57,890 nucleotides of DNA, from the NCBI GenBank assembly GCA_903929475.1, contig CAIYUV010000131.1, positions 1 to 57,890 of the forward strand. The letters are read 5' to 3'. A program made the position numbers and the translations under genes. Below the pieces are notes generated by a model, which saw only the letters and a program-made list of their open reading frames with translations, was not told the origin of the DNA and did no database searches. Below, in pieces: positions 6,653 through 15,538 of the stretch. Every line of letters starts with the position of its first letter. The stretch's first letter is position 1. The DNA comes from an uncultured Spartobacteria bacterium. Lineage in GTDB: Bacteria; Verrucomicrobiota; Verrucomicrobiia; Chthoniobacterales; Chthoniobacteraceae.

Positions 6653-8323
6653 ATGGAAAACCAACGTCCCGCTTTCACCCGCACGCAGTGGCTCATCGTC
6701 ATCATCGCGGCGATTGGCTTTCTCTTCGATACCTACGAATTGCTGATGACGCCGCTCATCGGCGTGCCCGCGATTGCCGAGTTGCTCCAGCTTCCGCAGA
6801 ATCATCCATCCGTGACCGAATGGACGGGCCGGATGCTGTGGATCACCGCATTGTGCGGAGGCACTTTCGGGCTCATGGGCGGCTGGCTCATTGATCGTTT
6901 TGGCCGCAAGCGAATCATGGCGCTGAGTATTTTTCTCTACGCATTTTCGCCATTCGCGGCAGCGTTTGCCACTACACTGAAAATGTTCATCGCCTGCCGG
7001 TGCCTGACTTTCATCGGAGTGTGCGTCGAGTTTGTCGCTGCAATCACGTGGCTTGCGGAATTATTCCCCGACGCCCGGCAAAAACGCATCGTCCTTGGCA
7101 GCACACAGGCGTTCGCGTCGCTCGGCGGCTTGCTCGTCACCCGTGTGAATATGTGGATAGTCGATCACGCAGCTTCGTTGCCCGCGTTGTCGCTACCGGA
7201 GCTTTTCGCCGCGCACGCTTCGTGGCGCTACGCGCTGCTGACCGGTCTTCTTCCCGCAATCCTGATTGCGTTCCTGCTGCCATTTGTTCCCGAGTCACAA
7301 GTCTGGCGCGACCGTCGCGCTGCCGGCACGCTCCGCCGTCCGAGTTTCGCTCAGCTTTTTGCGCCGGAACTTCGTCGCGTCACGCTCGTCACTGCCGGAC
7401 TTTCCGCGTGTGCGTATGCGGTCGCATTTGGCGCACTCCAGCTCACACCGCTGCGCATCGCGCCCGGTCTGCCGGAGTTGAAAGATCAACGCGCTGCGCT
7501 GAAGCCGCTGCAAGAGCAGGCGAAGGAACTCAACGGAAAGCTCGACGTCATCCAGCCTGCATTTGTGCAGGCCACGATTGATGCGCCTGGGCTTCACTCC
7601 ATCGCCGTGCAGCGTGCATTTAACCGCAAGGAATTCCGCGCTGCGAAAAAAGACGGCGACCCAGCAAAAATCGCCGCGCTCGATGCGAAGTTCAAAGAAC
7701 TCGGCGCGCAACTGGATCAACTCACCGCCGACAAACCCAAAGCGAAACTCGTCCTCGTCGAACGCGAAAAAGTCCTCAAGGCCCTCGGTGACAATCGCGA
7801 GCAGCAGGACCCGCTAGACAAGCTCGTGAAGGAACGCGGCAACACCGTGCAATTTTACCAAGAACTCGGCGGCCTCGTTGGGCGAATCATCCTCGCCGTG
7901 CTGCTGCTCACCGCGATCCCGCGTGACAGAATGCTCCGCATATTCATCGTGCCCGGCCTGCTCATGCTGCCGGTCGTCTATAATTATTTTTACACAACAG
8001 GCGGCGCAGCGTTCGAGTGGGGCATCTTTGTCATCGGCCTGTGTGTCGTCGCTCAGTTCAGCTATTTCGGCGAATACCTGCCCAAAGTTTTTCCGCTCCA
8101 CCTCCGCGGCACCGGCGGCAGTTTCGCCACCAACGTTGGCGGACGCATGATCGGCACATCCGCTGCCGTGCTCACCACCAACATCGTCGCGCCATTGATG
8201 CCCGGCACTTCGCCCTACGACAAAATCGCCCTCGCAGCCACCGTCGTGGGCGCAGCCGCCCTCATCATCGGTGCCATGCTCAGCTACATGCTCCCCGAGC
8301 CGAAGGCGGAAACAAACGAGTAA
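6653..8323 (+). CDS. MFS transporter with a ~130-residue extracytoplasmic helical insert
   Basis: A major facilitator superfamily carrier of 556 residues. TM1 carries the family-typical FLFDTYEL motif, and the loop between TM2 and TM3 carries the A-like motif GGWLIDRFGRKR. TM segments are evident to about residue 266 and again from about 408 to 548. Between them (about 270-405) lies a highly charged, helical, coiled-coil-like insert (KDQRAALKPLQEQAKEL; AALDAKFKELGAQLDQL). It falls after what I count as TM7, so it should face the periplasm. Ordinary MFS proteins of 400-450 residues lack this. The substrate cannot be read from the sequence. The gene sits between two exported propellers and a ligase-like enzyme. 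Confidence 0.85.
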   Translation: MENQRPAFTRTQWLIVIIAAIGFLFDTYELLMTPLIGVPAIAELLQLPQNHPSVTEWTGRMLWITALCGGTFGLMGGWLIDRFGRKRIMALSIFLYAFSPFAAAFATTLKMFIACRCLTFIGVCVEFVAAITWLAELFPDARQKRIVLGSTQAFASLGGLLVTRVNMWIVDHAASLPALSLPELFAAHASWRYALLTGLLPAILIAFLLPFVPESQVWRDRRAAGTLRRPSFAQLFAPELRRVTLVTAGLSACAYAVAFGALQLTPLRIAPGLPELKDQRAALKPLQEQAKELNGKLDVIQPAFVQATIDAPGLHSIAVQRAFNRKEFRAAKKDGDPAKIAALDAKFKELGAQLDQLTADKPKAKLVLVEREKVLKALGDNREQQDPLDKLVKERGNTVQFYQELGGLVGRIILAVLLLTAIPRDRMLRIFIVPGLLMLPVVYNYFYTTGGAAFEWGIFVIGLCVVAQFSYFGEYLPKVFPLHLRGTGGSFATNVGGRMIGTSAAVLTTNIVAPLMPGTSPYDKIALAATVVGAAALIIGAMLSYMLPEPKAETNE

Positions 8324-8344
8324 TTTACCGGCACAACTTCAGTC

Positions 8345-9412
8345 ATGATTCAGCAAACAACCGAACAAGCCAAAGCCGCCCTTGATGCACATCTGCGCGA
8401 GATTATCGCGTGGCATTTTTCGCCGGAGACGGGATGTCCTTTCTGGCTGGATTGGATGGGAAAAAACTTCGACCCGCGCAAGGAGATCACGACTTTCGAG
8501 GACGTGAAAAAGTTCCCGCATTTTCAGGACGAATGGCTCCGCGATTTGCAGCCGGAGGTTTGGGTGCCGAAGGAATTCAAAGGGAAACCGTTCAATATTT
8601 TCGAGACAGGCGGCACGACGGGGATGCCAAAGCAGCGCATCGGCTGGAACGACTTCCGCGTGGATTACTCGGAGTTCTCCGACAAGCTGAACGATGAGCA
8701 TTTTCCACGTGGCGGCGCGTGGCTGATGATGGGGCCGACGGGGCCGCGCCGGCTGCGGCTTGCCATCGAGCATCTCGCGAATGTGCGCGGCTCGTCGTGC
8801 TACTTCATAGACCTCGATCCGCGCTGGGTGAAAAAACTGATTTCAAAGAAGCTGTTCGAGCCTGCCAAGCATTACATGGAGCATGTCGTGGATCAGGCTG
8901 CGGTTATTTTGAAGCACCGCAAAGTCACCGGACTCTTCACGACGCCGAAGTTGCTAGAAGCGCTCGCGGAAAAGGTGGACCTCTACGAGGCGGGCATCCG
9001 TGGTGTGTTCTGTGGCGGCACCACGATGCTCCCGCAATACGTGCGCTTCATCGTCGAGGAAGTGCTGGAGGGTCGCATCGGCTTCTACCCGACCTACGGC
9101 AATACGCTGATGGGGCTCGCGGCGAGCGTGCCGCTCACGAAGGAGGACAATTTTTCCATCACCTACTTCGCCCCGCAACCCCGCGCCGTCCTGCGAGTCG
9201 TGAATCCCAACGACACCGCGCAGACTGTGGATTACGACACATGGGGCCGCGTGGAGCTCACGACGATGACGAAGGAATTTTTCATGCCCCGCTTCCTCGA
9301 ACGCGACGAAGCACTCCGCCGTCGCCCCCGCGCCCCCTACGCATGGGACGGCGTTGCCGAAGTGCGCCCGTTCGGCGCGATGGAAAAGACGATCGTCGAG
9401 GGCGTGTATTGA
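8345..9412 (+). CDS. PaaK-like adenylate-forming enzyme
   Basis: A protein of 355 residues of the phenylacetate-CoA ligase/LuxE type. The AMP-binding loop FETGGTTGMPK is present near residue 80, followed by a GGTTML segment and a YPTYGNTLMG segment that correspond to the later adenylate-binding motifs. At 355 residues it is shorter than PaaK (about 430), and the usual C-terminal lid domain appears reduced. Activation of an aromatic or other carboxylate as an acyl-adenylate is therefore the supported reaction type; the substrate and acceptor are unknown. It starts 21 bp after the MFS gene and is probably the last gene of that operon, so the carrier may import its substrate. Confidence 0.75.
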   Translation: MIQQTTEQAKAALDAHLREIIAWHFSPETGCPFWLDWMGKNFDPRKEITTFEDVKKFPHFQDEWLRDLQPEVWVPKEFKGKPFNIFETGGTTGMPKQRIGWNDFRVDYSEFSDKLNDEHFPRGGAWLMMGPTGPRRLRLAIEHLANVRGSSCYFIDLDPRWVKKLISKKLFEPAKHYMEHVVDQAAVILKHRKVTGLFTTPKLLEALAEKVDLYEAGIRGVFCGGTTMLPQYVRFIVEEVLEGRIGFYPTYGNTLMGLAASVPLTKEDNFSITYFAPQPRAVLRVVNPNDTAQTVDYDTWGRVELTTMTKEFFMPRFLERDEALRRRPRAPYAWDGVAEVRPFGAMEKTIVEGVY

Positions 9413-9539
9413 TTTTTGGCGGAAGCCGAAAATTCGATGCCAGACGCCGTGAAATGACAGTGTATTTTTGTCGTTGGAAAAAGGCTGCGCGGGTGTTGCA
9501 TCCTGTATATGTCGCGCTACATTCCGCGCCACTTTACTC

Positions 9540-10442
9540 ATGAAATCGTTCGCATTTGCACTGGTGGCCTTGGTTTTCGGTGTGGTCACACTTTCCGCAC
9601 AGACGCCTGAAAAATCCGAAGGGGCACCCAAGGTTGCGTCGGCACCGGCGGCGGCCGGGAAAGAAAATGCGGTAACGCAAATCAACGGGCCGAGGATGAC
9701 GCCGAAGCCTGCGACCAAACCGGGTTCGGCTTATATTCCACCGGAGACGACACAGGGCGGGACTTCGCTTTGGGAACTGATCAGACGTGGTGGCTGGACG
9801 ATGATCCCGCTGGGCGTGATGAGTTTTCTGACGGTGATGTTTGTGCTCATCTTCATGGCGACGCTGCGGCGCTCGGCGATTCTCACTTCGCACTACATGA
9901 ACACGGCGGATGTGCTTTTGAAAAAGCGCGACTACCTCGGGCTGCTGGCGATTTCGAGCCGGCACAGCGAGGCGGTGGCACGGGTGGTTCAGCGCACGCT
10001 GGATTTTGTGACGAAGAATCCGAGCGCGAATTTCGATGTGGTGAAGAGTGTCGCGGAGAGCGAGGGGTCGGCGCAGGCGGCTTCACTCCAGCATCGCGTG
10101 ACATATCTTGCGGACATTGGCACGCTGTCGCCGATGGTGGGATTGTTTGGCACGGTGGTGGGGATCATCAAGAGCTTCGGCGAACTGGCGAACGGGCCGG
10201 CGAGCGGCGGCGCAAATCGCGATTGGGGATTGGCTGGCGGCGTCTCGGAGGCGCTTGTCGCCACGGGAGGCGGGCTGGTGGTCGGTATTGTTGCGTTCGC
10301 TTTCTACGCGTTCTTTCGGAACAAAGTGCAGCGGCTCATCTCGGATCTGGAAGTAGCGAGTTCCCACGTGATTGGGCTGATGGCGCTGAATTTTAACAAA
10401 AAGCGCGAGGCTTCGCGGGCCGCGCTGGATGATGAGTTTTAG
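9540..10442 (+). CDS. exbB: MotA/TolQ/ExbB proton channel family protein
   Basis: A protein of 300 residues. The start at 9540 gives a signal-like N-terminus (MKSFAFALVALVFGVVTLSA), then a Pro/Ala-rich spacer to about residue 75, then the three-helix TolQ/ExbB core: TM1 (MIPLGVMSFLTVMFVLIFMA), a cytoplasmic helix pair with LADIGTLSPMVGLFGTVVGIIKSF, and the last TM containing ALVATGGGLVVGIVAFAFY. The GLFGTV and ATGxGL motifs are diagnostic. The family forms the pentameric part of proton-motive-force-driven stators that energise outer-membrane or envelope processes. It lies 12 bp upstream of exbD, and together they feed the TPR protein downstream. Confidence 0.9.
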   Translation: MKSFAFALVALVFGVVTLSAQTPEKSEGAPKVASAPAAAGKENAVTQINGPRMTPKPATKPGSAYIPPETTQGGTSLWELIRRGGWTMIPLGVMSFLTVMFVLIFMATLRRSAILTSHYMNTADVLLKKRDYLGLLAISSRHSEAVARVVQRTLDFVTKNPSANFDVVKSVAESEGSAQAASLQHRVTYLADIGTLSPMVGLFGTVVGIIKSFGELANGPASGGANRDWGLAGGVSEALVATGGGLVVGIVAFAFYAFFRNKVQRLISDLEVASSHVIGLMALNFNKKREASRAALDDEF

Positions 10443-10454
10443 AGGAAGCAAACC

Positions 10455-10868
10455 ATGAAATTTCGCCGCCGCTCCGAGCCTCACGTGCTCGGTTTTCAAA
10501 TCGCCCCGATGGTGGATGTGCTCATCGTGCTGTTGTGCTTTTTCATCGTGACGTGGAATTTTGCCCGCAAGGAAATGGAACTGGATGTGAAGGTGCCGAC
10601 GGCGGAACACGGCGGCGATCCTTCGCTCGATGTGAACCAAACGGTGCTGAACTTGAAGGAGGACGGTTCGCTCGTGATGAATACGAAGCCGATCACTTAC
10701 GAAGAACTGGCGGTGAAGATGGACGAACTGGCGAAGATTAATCCCGACTACGCGATCATCCTGCGCGGTCATGAAAACGTGCCATATAAATACGTGGCGA
10801 AAGTTTTGGATATCTGCCGGGGCGCGAACATCTGGAACGTGGCGTTCCCCGTGACCAAGCCTGAATGA
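10455..10868 (+). CDS. exbD: ExbD/TolR biopolymer transport protein
   Basis: A protein of 137 residues with a short basic cytoplasmic tail, one TM helix and a periplasmic domain. The helix begins with the family's ion-carrying Asp (QIAPMVDVLIVLLCFFIVTW), and the periplasmic domain is of the TolR/ExbD type (ITYEELAVKMDELAKINPDYAIILRG in pieces). It partners ExbB to make a proton-driven stator. Its TGA overlaps the ATG of the TPR gene by 4 bp, which suggests translational coupling and a fixed stoichiometry between stator and TPR protein. No TonB-like gene follows. Confidence 0.9.
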   Translation: MKFRRRSEPHVLGFQIAPMVDVLIVLLCFFIVTWNFARKEMELDVKVPTAEHGGDPSLDVNQTVLNLKEDGSLVMNTKPITYEELAVKMDELAKINPDYAIILRGHENVPYKYVAKVLDICRGANIWNVAFPVTKPE

Positions 10869-13519
10869 AGCGCACTCTGCGAATTGCCACGCCTTGCATT
10901 TTCGCCGCCCTGCTCGCAGCGCGTGCGTATGCACAGAACGATTTGCTGAAGCCCTTCCGTCCCGGTGGGGAGAAGGCGCCCGCGGAGGAAACTGCGCCGC
11001 CGCTGAAGCCATTCAAACCTGCCGACGAGCCGCCAAAGGCTCTGCCGGTGAAACCGAAACCAGCAATTCGCGATGCGGATGTGCCGAAGGCATTGCCGGT
11101 GAAAAAGCCGACACCCGTTCCAGTGGACACCGGCGTCGTCCACCCGCAGCACCCCATCGGAGCTGAGTCTGCCGCGCCGAAACCTGCCGAGACGCCACCG
11201 CGCGCGGGCACTCCGCAAAAACAAACGCCTGCCGATCTCGATACAGGCGACATCGTCGTGAAATCGGGGAGCGCCACGACGGCGGATCAGGTGCAGCTTC
11301 AATACGCCGACGGTTTTTACTCCCGTAAAATGTGGCGCGAGGCGCTGCCGGAATACGAGCGTTACCTCGAGACATATCCCAAGGCTGCGCCGGAGGATCG
11401 GCAGGCTGCCTACTATCGTCTCGCCGAGTGCTACCGGCTGACGGATGCGGTCAACAACGCAAAGGCAAATTACGAGGCGGTCATCGCGAATTTCAACGGC
11501 GGCGATTTCGTCGGCTATGCGGCATACCGTCTTGGGACGATTCTTTACGAAGAAAAAGATTACCGCGGCGCGCTGCCCGTTTATCGCCGCGCGAGTGTGC
11601 GCCTCAAGCAGCCTACGCTCGTGAATGCGTCGAGATTTTTTGTGGGCCGCTGCCTCGAAGCGACAGGCCAAAAAACCGAGGCCAAGGTGCAATACGAAGA
11701 CCTTTCCCAAGTCGTGGAAGGAAATCCCTATCGCGATGCGAGCCGCCTTTCAGTCGCGCGTCTGCTCGAGGAAGCGAACCAGCGCGACGGCGCGCTGAAG
11801 TGGCTGCTCCCGCTCATTGCTGAAACGAGCAACCCGCAAATCAAAACGGACGCGACCGTTCGCGCCGGGCTGCTCCAGCTCGAACTCGGCCAACTCGACG
11901 CGGCCACCGCGACGATCACCGCCGCGCTCGCATTGCCGGACATCGGCGCGGCGAAGGACAGGCTGCAAGTTGCGTTGTTTCGCGTGATGTTTGAAAAGAA
12001 GGACTACAAGGGGTTGCTCACGCGTTTCGAGCAGGGCGGAACGAATGGACTGAACATTGAGGCGAAGCTGAACGTGCTCGTCCTCGCAGCTGACGCGAAC
12101 CGCGAACTCGGCCAGCGTGATGCGGCGATGGGTCTTTATGAGCAGATTATGCACGATTTTCCGGCGACGTTGCAGGCGCGCGAGGCGGGCTACGCGAGGC
12201 TGGTGATGCTCTACGACACGGGCGATGCGCGGCTGCTCGACGAGGTGAATAATTTTCTGACCGACAACCCGACCGCGCCGCAGGTGGAGCGCGTGTCGTT
12301 GATGAAGGCCGAGGCGTTGTTCAAAGCCGGTGACTTCGAGCACGCCGCGCCGATCTATCAGATCATCGTCGAGAAATCGAAGGGGCTTGCAGGAACGTTC
12401 AAGGGCGAGGCGACTTTCAAGCTCGGCTGGTGCTGGATGCAGCTCCGCTATTTCGACAAGGCGGTCGCGACATTCACGACGTTCGTGAAAGACTACCCCA
12501 CGCACGCGAAAGTGCCCACGGCTCTCGCGCAACGCGGTGCGGCGCAGATGCAGCTCAAGCAATACCCGGCGGCACAAAAAGATTTTCAGGAACTGACGAC
12601 GAAGTATCCGAAATCGAAGGAGCGCGAGTTCGGTCTCGAAAATCTGGCGCTCATCCACGGGCAGCTCGGTGATCAAGTGCGCATGGGGGAGACGTTCGAG
12701 ATTTTGCTGCGCGATTTCCCCGAGACACCGGCGAAGGCGAAGGCGAATTACTGGCTCGGTCGCGCGGCGTTCGACGCGAAGAACTGGAAAAAGGCCGCGC
12801 CACATCTCGCTGCCGCCCGCACGCTGGACAAGGAGCAGTTCATGGAGCGTGCGTCGCTCGCGCTGCTGCTGTGCTACTACAATCTCGAGGACGTGGACGC
12901 GACGGAGAAGGAGATCGAATTTTACAAAAACAACGGCGGCAAGGCGGAGACCTCCACCGACGTGATCCGCTGGCTCGGGCAAAAGTATTACGAGCGCGGG
13001 GACTTTGAAAAATCCGTGAAATATATGCCGCTCCTCGTGATGAAAAAGGAAGCGGTTGCGGAGGATTTTCTGCTGCTCGCGCGCAGCCGTGTGAAGCTCG
13101 GGAAATTCAAGGACGCGGTGGACAGCTTCGACAACTACCTGACGCTGGTGAAGGACACCGTGCCGCGCGTAGCGGGGCTGATCGAAAAGACCGACGCGCA
13201 GATCGGACAGAAAGATTGGGAAGGTGCGGACAAGACGATCAAGGAGGGACTCGGCGTCGCGACGGAGGGAAAATACAACGGCGAACTGCGACTGCGCGCA
13301 GGCGAGGTGGAGTTTGGCAGGGGAGCGGCGAAGAAAGCGCTGCAAATTTTTGAATCCATCCCGGTGACACTCGACGATGATGACATCTGCCCGCGTGCGT
13401 TGGAGCGTGCCATCGGCATCCATCGCAAACTCGGCGAGGAAGAAGATGCCAAGAAACTGGAAAACCAGCTCCGCAGCAAATACCCGGAGTATTTCCAAAA
13501 GAAGAAAGCGACGAAGTAG
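10865..13519 (+). CDS. Exported TPR-repeat protein coupled to ExbBD
   Basis: A protein of 884 residues with a signal peptide (ending RAYAQ). A Pro/Lys-rich segment at about 30-110 contains a repeated motif (PPKALPVKPKP and VPKALPVKKPT), and many tetratricopeptide-like helical repeats run from about residue 135 to the end (AYYRLAECYRLTDAVNNAKA, AAYRLGTILYEEKDYRGALP, ATFKLGWCWMQLRYFDKAVA). The repeats resemble those of CpoB/YbgF and BamD-like envelope proteins. With ExbB and ExbD just upstream, and its start inside exbD, a periplasmic scaffold that couples the stator to an envelope complex is the best inference. The Pro/Lys-rich stretch could span the periplasm as TonB does. Confidence 0.85.
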   Translation: MKRTLRIATPCIFAALLAARAYAQNDLLKPFRPGGEKAPAEETAPPLKPFKPADEPPKALPVKPKPAIRDADVPKALPVKKPTPVPVDTGVVHPQHPIGAESAAPKPAETPPRAGTPQKQTPADLDTGDIVVKSGSATTADQVQLQYADGFYSRKMWREALPEYERYLETYPKAAPEDRQAAYYRLAECYRLTDAVNNAKANYEAVIANFNGGDFVGYAAYRLGTILYEEKDYRGALPVYRRASVRLKQPTLVNASRFFVGRCLEATGQKTEAKVQYEDLSQVVEGNPYRDASRLSVARLLEEANQRDGALKWLLPLIAETSNPQIKTDATVRAGLLQLELGQLDAATATITAALALPDIGAAKDRLQVALFRVMFEKKDYKGLLTRFEQGGTNGLNIEAKLNVLVLAADANRELGQRDAAMGLYEQIMHDFPATLQAREAGYARLVMLYDTGDARLLDEVNNFLTDNPTAPQVERVSLMKAEALFKAGDFEHAAPIYQIIVEKSKGLAGTFKGEATFKLGWCWMQLRYFDKAVATFTTFVKDYPTHAKVPTALAQRGAAQMQLKQYPAAQKDFQELTTKYPKSKEREFGLENLALIHGQLGDQVRMGETFEILLRDFPETPAKAKANYWLGRAAFDAKNWKKAAPHLAAARTLDKEQFMERASLALLLCYYNLEDVDATEKEIEFYKNNGGKAETSTDVIRWLGQKYYERGDFEKSVKYMPLLVMKKEAVAEDFLLLARSRVKLGKFKDAVDSFDNYLTLVKDTVPRVAGLIEKTDAQIGQKDWEGADKTIKEGLGVATEGKYNGELRLRAGEVEFGRGAAKKALQIFESIPVTLDDDDICPRALERAIGIHRKLGEEEDAKKLENQLRSKYPEYFQKKKATK

Positions 13520-13558
13520 TTCCGACCGAGGGGAAGGTGACTGCTGTGCAAAACAAAA

Positions 13559-13582
13559 CGCCGGAGCCTTTCGACTCCGGCG
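13559..13582 (-). terminator. Rho-independent terminator, minus-strand orientation
   Basis: Arms CGCCGGAG and CTCCGGCG (8 perfect pairs) enclose an 8-base loop. On the minus strand the hairpin is followed by TTTTGTTTTG. It sits between the convergent TPR gene and the Pro/Gln/Arg-rich gene, ends the latter and could also slow transcription from the TPR side. Confidence 0.8.
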
Positions 13583-13607
13583 CTGTGTTGATGATCATTG
13601 CTTTGCT

Positions 13608-14654
13608 TCAGCGGCGCTGCTCCTGCCAGTCGTCCTGCGGCGGACGTCTCCGTGGGCGGAACTGCTCCCTTTCACCCTGCGCTGGAGCGAAGTTTTCGCG
13701 GGGCGGCGGTGCGAAACGATCCCATCGCGGTGGCGGCGGGCCTTGGTGCATTCCGCGCGGATCGCCGTTCATCGGGCCGGGGCCTTGCGGGCGCATTTCT
13801 TCAAAACGCGGGCCGCGTTGTTGGAAGTCCGGCCTTTCGTCGAAGCGTGGACGCCAGTTTTGCGAGCGCGCATCCATTCGACGTTCGCCTTGTTGTTGAA
13901 AACGCGGGCCGTCCTGCGGTGGCTGCGGACGGTAATTTCCGCGAGGTCCGCCACCCTGTGCCCAGCGCTCGCGCATCATTTCAAAAAGGTGCCGCAGTTC
14001 TTCCGGGTTTGGCCTTCCAGCAAAAGGAGGGCGTCCATCTTGCGAACGCGCATCCATGCGACGCTCGTCTTGTTGCGCAAAGCCGGGGCCGTTTGGTGGC
14101 TGTTGCGGGCCGTAGTCCCTGTGGTTGTGCCGCCGCGGGCGCTCCATTCCATATTGTTGGCCGTTGCCACCGAAGTCCTGCCACTTGTGATGGCGGTGGC
14201 GGTGATTCCCGAAGCGACGGCCGTCGTCCGGGCCTTGTTGCTGTGGCGGCGGTGGTGGAGCGAAGTTCCGCTGCGGGCCATCGGGCCGGGCGTTTTGTCC
14301 TGGGCCGAAAAACGGACGCGCACCGCGCTGCCAGCGTTGCCATTCGCCACGTAAGGCGAAATTGCCGCCGTCGCGGTTCGGGCGTTCCACGTTTTGCGGA
14401 CGCTGGTTTTCCGGAGGACGATCATTTTGTTGCGGGCGATCTCCCCGTGGAGTTTCGGTGCTTTGTGCCTGTCCTGCTTCGTCGCGGTGGCGGTGCGGAC
14501 GCTGTGGTTTGTCACCTTCGGCGTGCGAGGTGTTTGGGTTCTGTGGCTGACCTTCGCCGGATGGCGGATTCGGTCGTTGGTTGTCTTGTGCATTGAGCGT
14601 CCAGGTCGAAAGAAAGACCGAGATTGCTCCGATGATTGCGTGGTTCATTTTCAT
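13608..14654 (-). CDS. Secreted, disordered Pro/Gln/Arg-rich protein divergent from a Cpx-like system
   Basis: A protein of 348 residues. The start at 14654 gives a clear signal peptide (MKMNHAIIGAISVFLSTWTLNAQ); the open frame extends further upstream but not with signal-like sequence. The mature part is low-complexity, rich in Pro, Gln, Arg, Asn and Gly, with no hydrophobic core, and is expected to be disordered. It holds an imperfect repeat (DERRMDARSQDGRPPF and GERRMDARSQNWRPRF) and one helix-like patch (NPEELRHLFEMMRERW). No family is recognised. It is transcribed away from the regulator/sensor pair, the position cpxP/spy-type genes take next to cpxRA in enterobacteria, so it may be a regulated envelope protein. 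The strong reading-frame bias on this strand and the terminator support real coding. Confidence 0.65.
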   Translation of the reverse strand: MKMNHAIIGAISVFLSTWTLNAQDNQRPNPPSGEGQPQNPNTSHAEGDKPQRPHRHRDEAGQAQSTETPRGDRPQQNDRPPENQRPQNVERPNRDGGNFALRGEWQRWQRGARPFFGPGQNARPDGPQRNFAPPPPPQQQGPDDGRRFGNHRHRHHKWQDFGGNGQQYGMERPRRHNHRDYGPQQPPNGPGFAQQDERRMDARSQDGRPPFAGRPNPEELRHLFEMMRERWAQGGGPRGNYRPQPPQDGPRFQQQGERRMDARSQNWRPRFDERPDFQQRGPRFEEMRPQGPGPMNGDPRGMHQGPPPPRWDRFAPPPRENFAPAQGEREQFRPRRRPPQDDWQEQRR

Positions 14655-14818
14655 AGTTGGTTTTGTTGTAGCCTGCGTGGGGCCGCACGCTGGTGTCCGG
14701 CTATATAACTCCGCCGATGTAAAAAAGGTGTCAGTGAACTTCAGGAAAATTGTTAAGTCCGTGTAAATGCGAGAGCATCGGCTCGTAGTTTTGCTATCCA
14801 CCCATTATTCCAGCGCAT

Positions 14819-15538
14819 ATGTCCGCAGAAAATACCAACGCACAGCGACTCCTCGTCATAGACGACGACCGCAAGCTTTGCCGCCTCATCGCAGGCTATC
14901 TCACGCCGCTTGGATACGCCGTGACTACCGTCCACACCGGCCCCGAGGGAGTGGAAAAGGCGACCGCTGAATCGTGGAGCGCGATCATCCTCGATGTGAT
15001 GATGCCGGGCATGGACGGCTTCGAGGTGCTCAAGGCCATTCGCAAAACGAGCGACGTGCCGGTGCTCATGCTCACGGGTCGCGGCGAGGAGGCGGATCGC
15101 ATCGTCGGTCTGGAAATCGGAGCGGACGATTATCTGCCAAAAACATTTTCTACGCGCGAACTGCTCGCCCGTCTCCGCGCCGTCACGCGCCGCAGCACAC
15201 GCGCTGTGGATAAAGACGCTGCAATCGCCGAACTCGTCGTCGGCCCGCTGCGCGTGGATCCGAACACACGCACGGCTGCGTTTGGCGACAAGCCGCTCTC
15301 GCTCACGCCGGTCGAATACGATCTGCTCTACGCGCTCGCCCGCGCGAAAGGTCGCATCAAGACGCGCGAGGCGCTCATCGAGGACATCCGTGATCGCCAC
15401 TACGACGTGTTCGACCGCTCGATAGACGTTCACATTTCCGCGCTGCGGAAAAAGATGGGCGATGACGCAAAGAACCCGCGCTTCATCCGCACCGTGCGCG
15501 CAGCCGGCTACATGCTCGTGGAGCCGGATACACCGTGA
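14819..15538 (+). CDS. OmpR/CpxR-type response regulator
   Basis: A protein of 239 residues: a receiver domain (about 9-122) with the acidic pair at 15-17, phospho-acceptor Asp59 (IILDVMMPGMDGFEV), Thr in LMLTGRG and Lys108 (ADDYLPK), followed by a winged-helix DNA-binding domain (about 140-235: LSLTPVEYDLLYALA, RSIDVHISALRKKMGDD). The DDYLPK-x-F-x-x-REL run is close to CpxR. It overlaps the sensor start by 4 bp (GTGA), so the two are translationally coupled. The upstream gap is shared with the divergent secreted protein gene, a likely target. Confidence 0.9.
   Translation: MSAENTNAQRLLVIDDDRKLCRLIAGYLTPLGYAVTTVHTGPEGVEKATAESWSAIILDVMMPGMDGFEVLKAIRKTSDVPVLMLTGRGEEADRIVGLEIGADDYLPKTFSTRELLARLRAVTRRSTRAVDKDAAIAELVVGPLRVDPNTRTAAFGDKPLSLTPVEYDLLYALARAKGRIKTREALIEDIRDRHYDVFDRSIDVHISALRKKMGDDAKNPRFIRTVRAAGYMLVEPDTP

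Noticed and set aside
5039-6805. A 588-codon minus-strand frame opposite the second propeller
   Set aside because: It lies opposite a clear gene with signal peptide and propeller motifs and gives only low-quality Arg/His-rich sequence.
9413-9440. Terminator after the PaaK-like gene (TTTTTGGC..GCCGAAAA)
   Set aside because: The stem is only 7 of 8 pairs, largely A-T, with no T-run after it; too weak to list.
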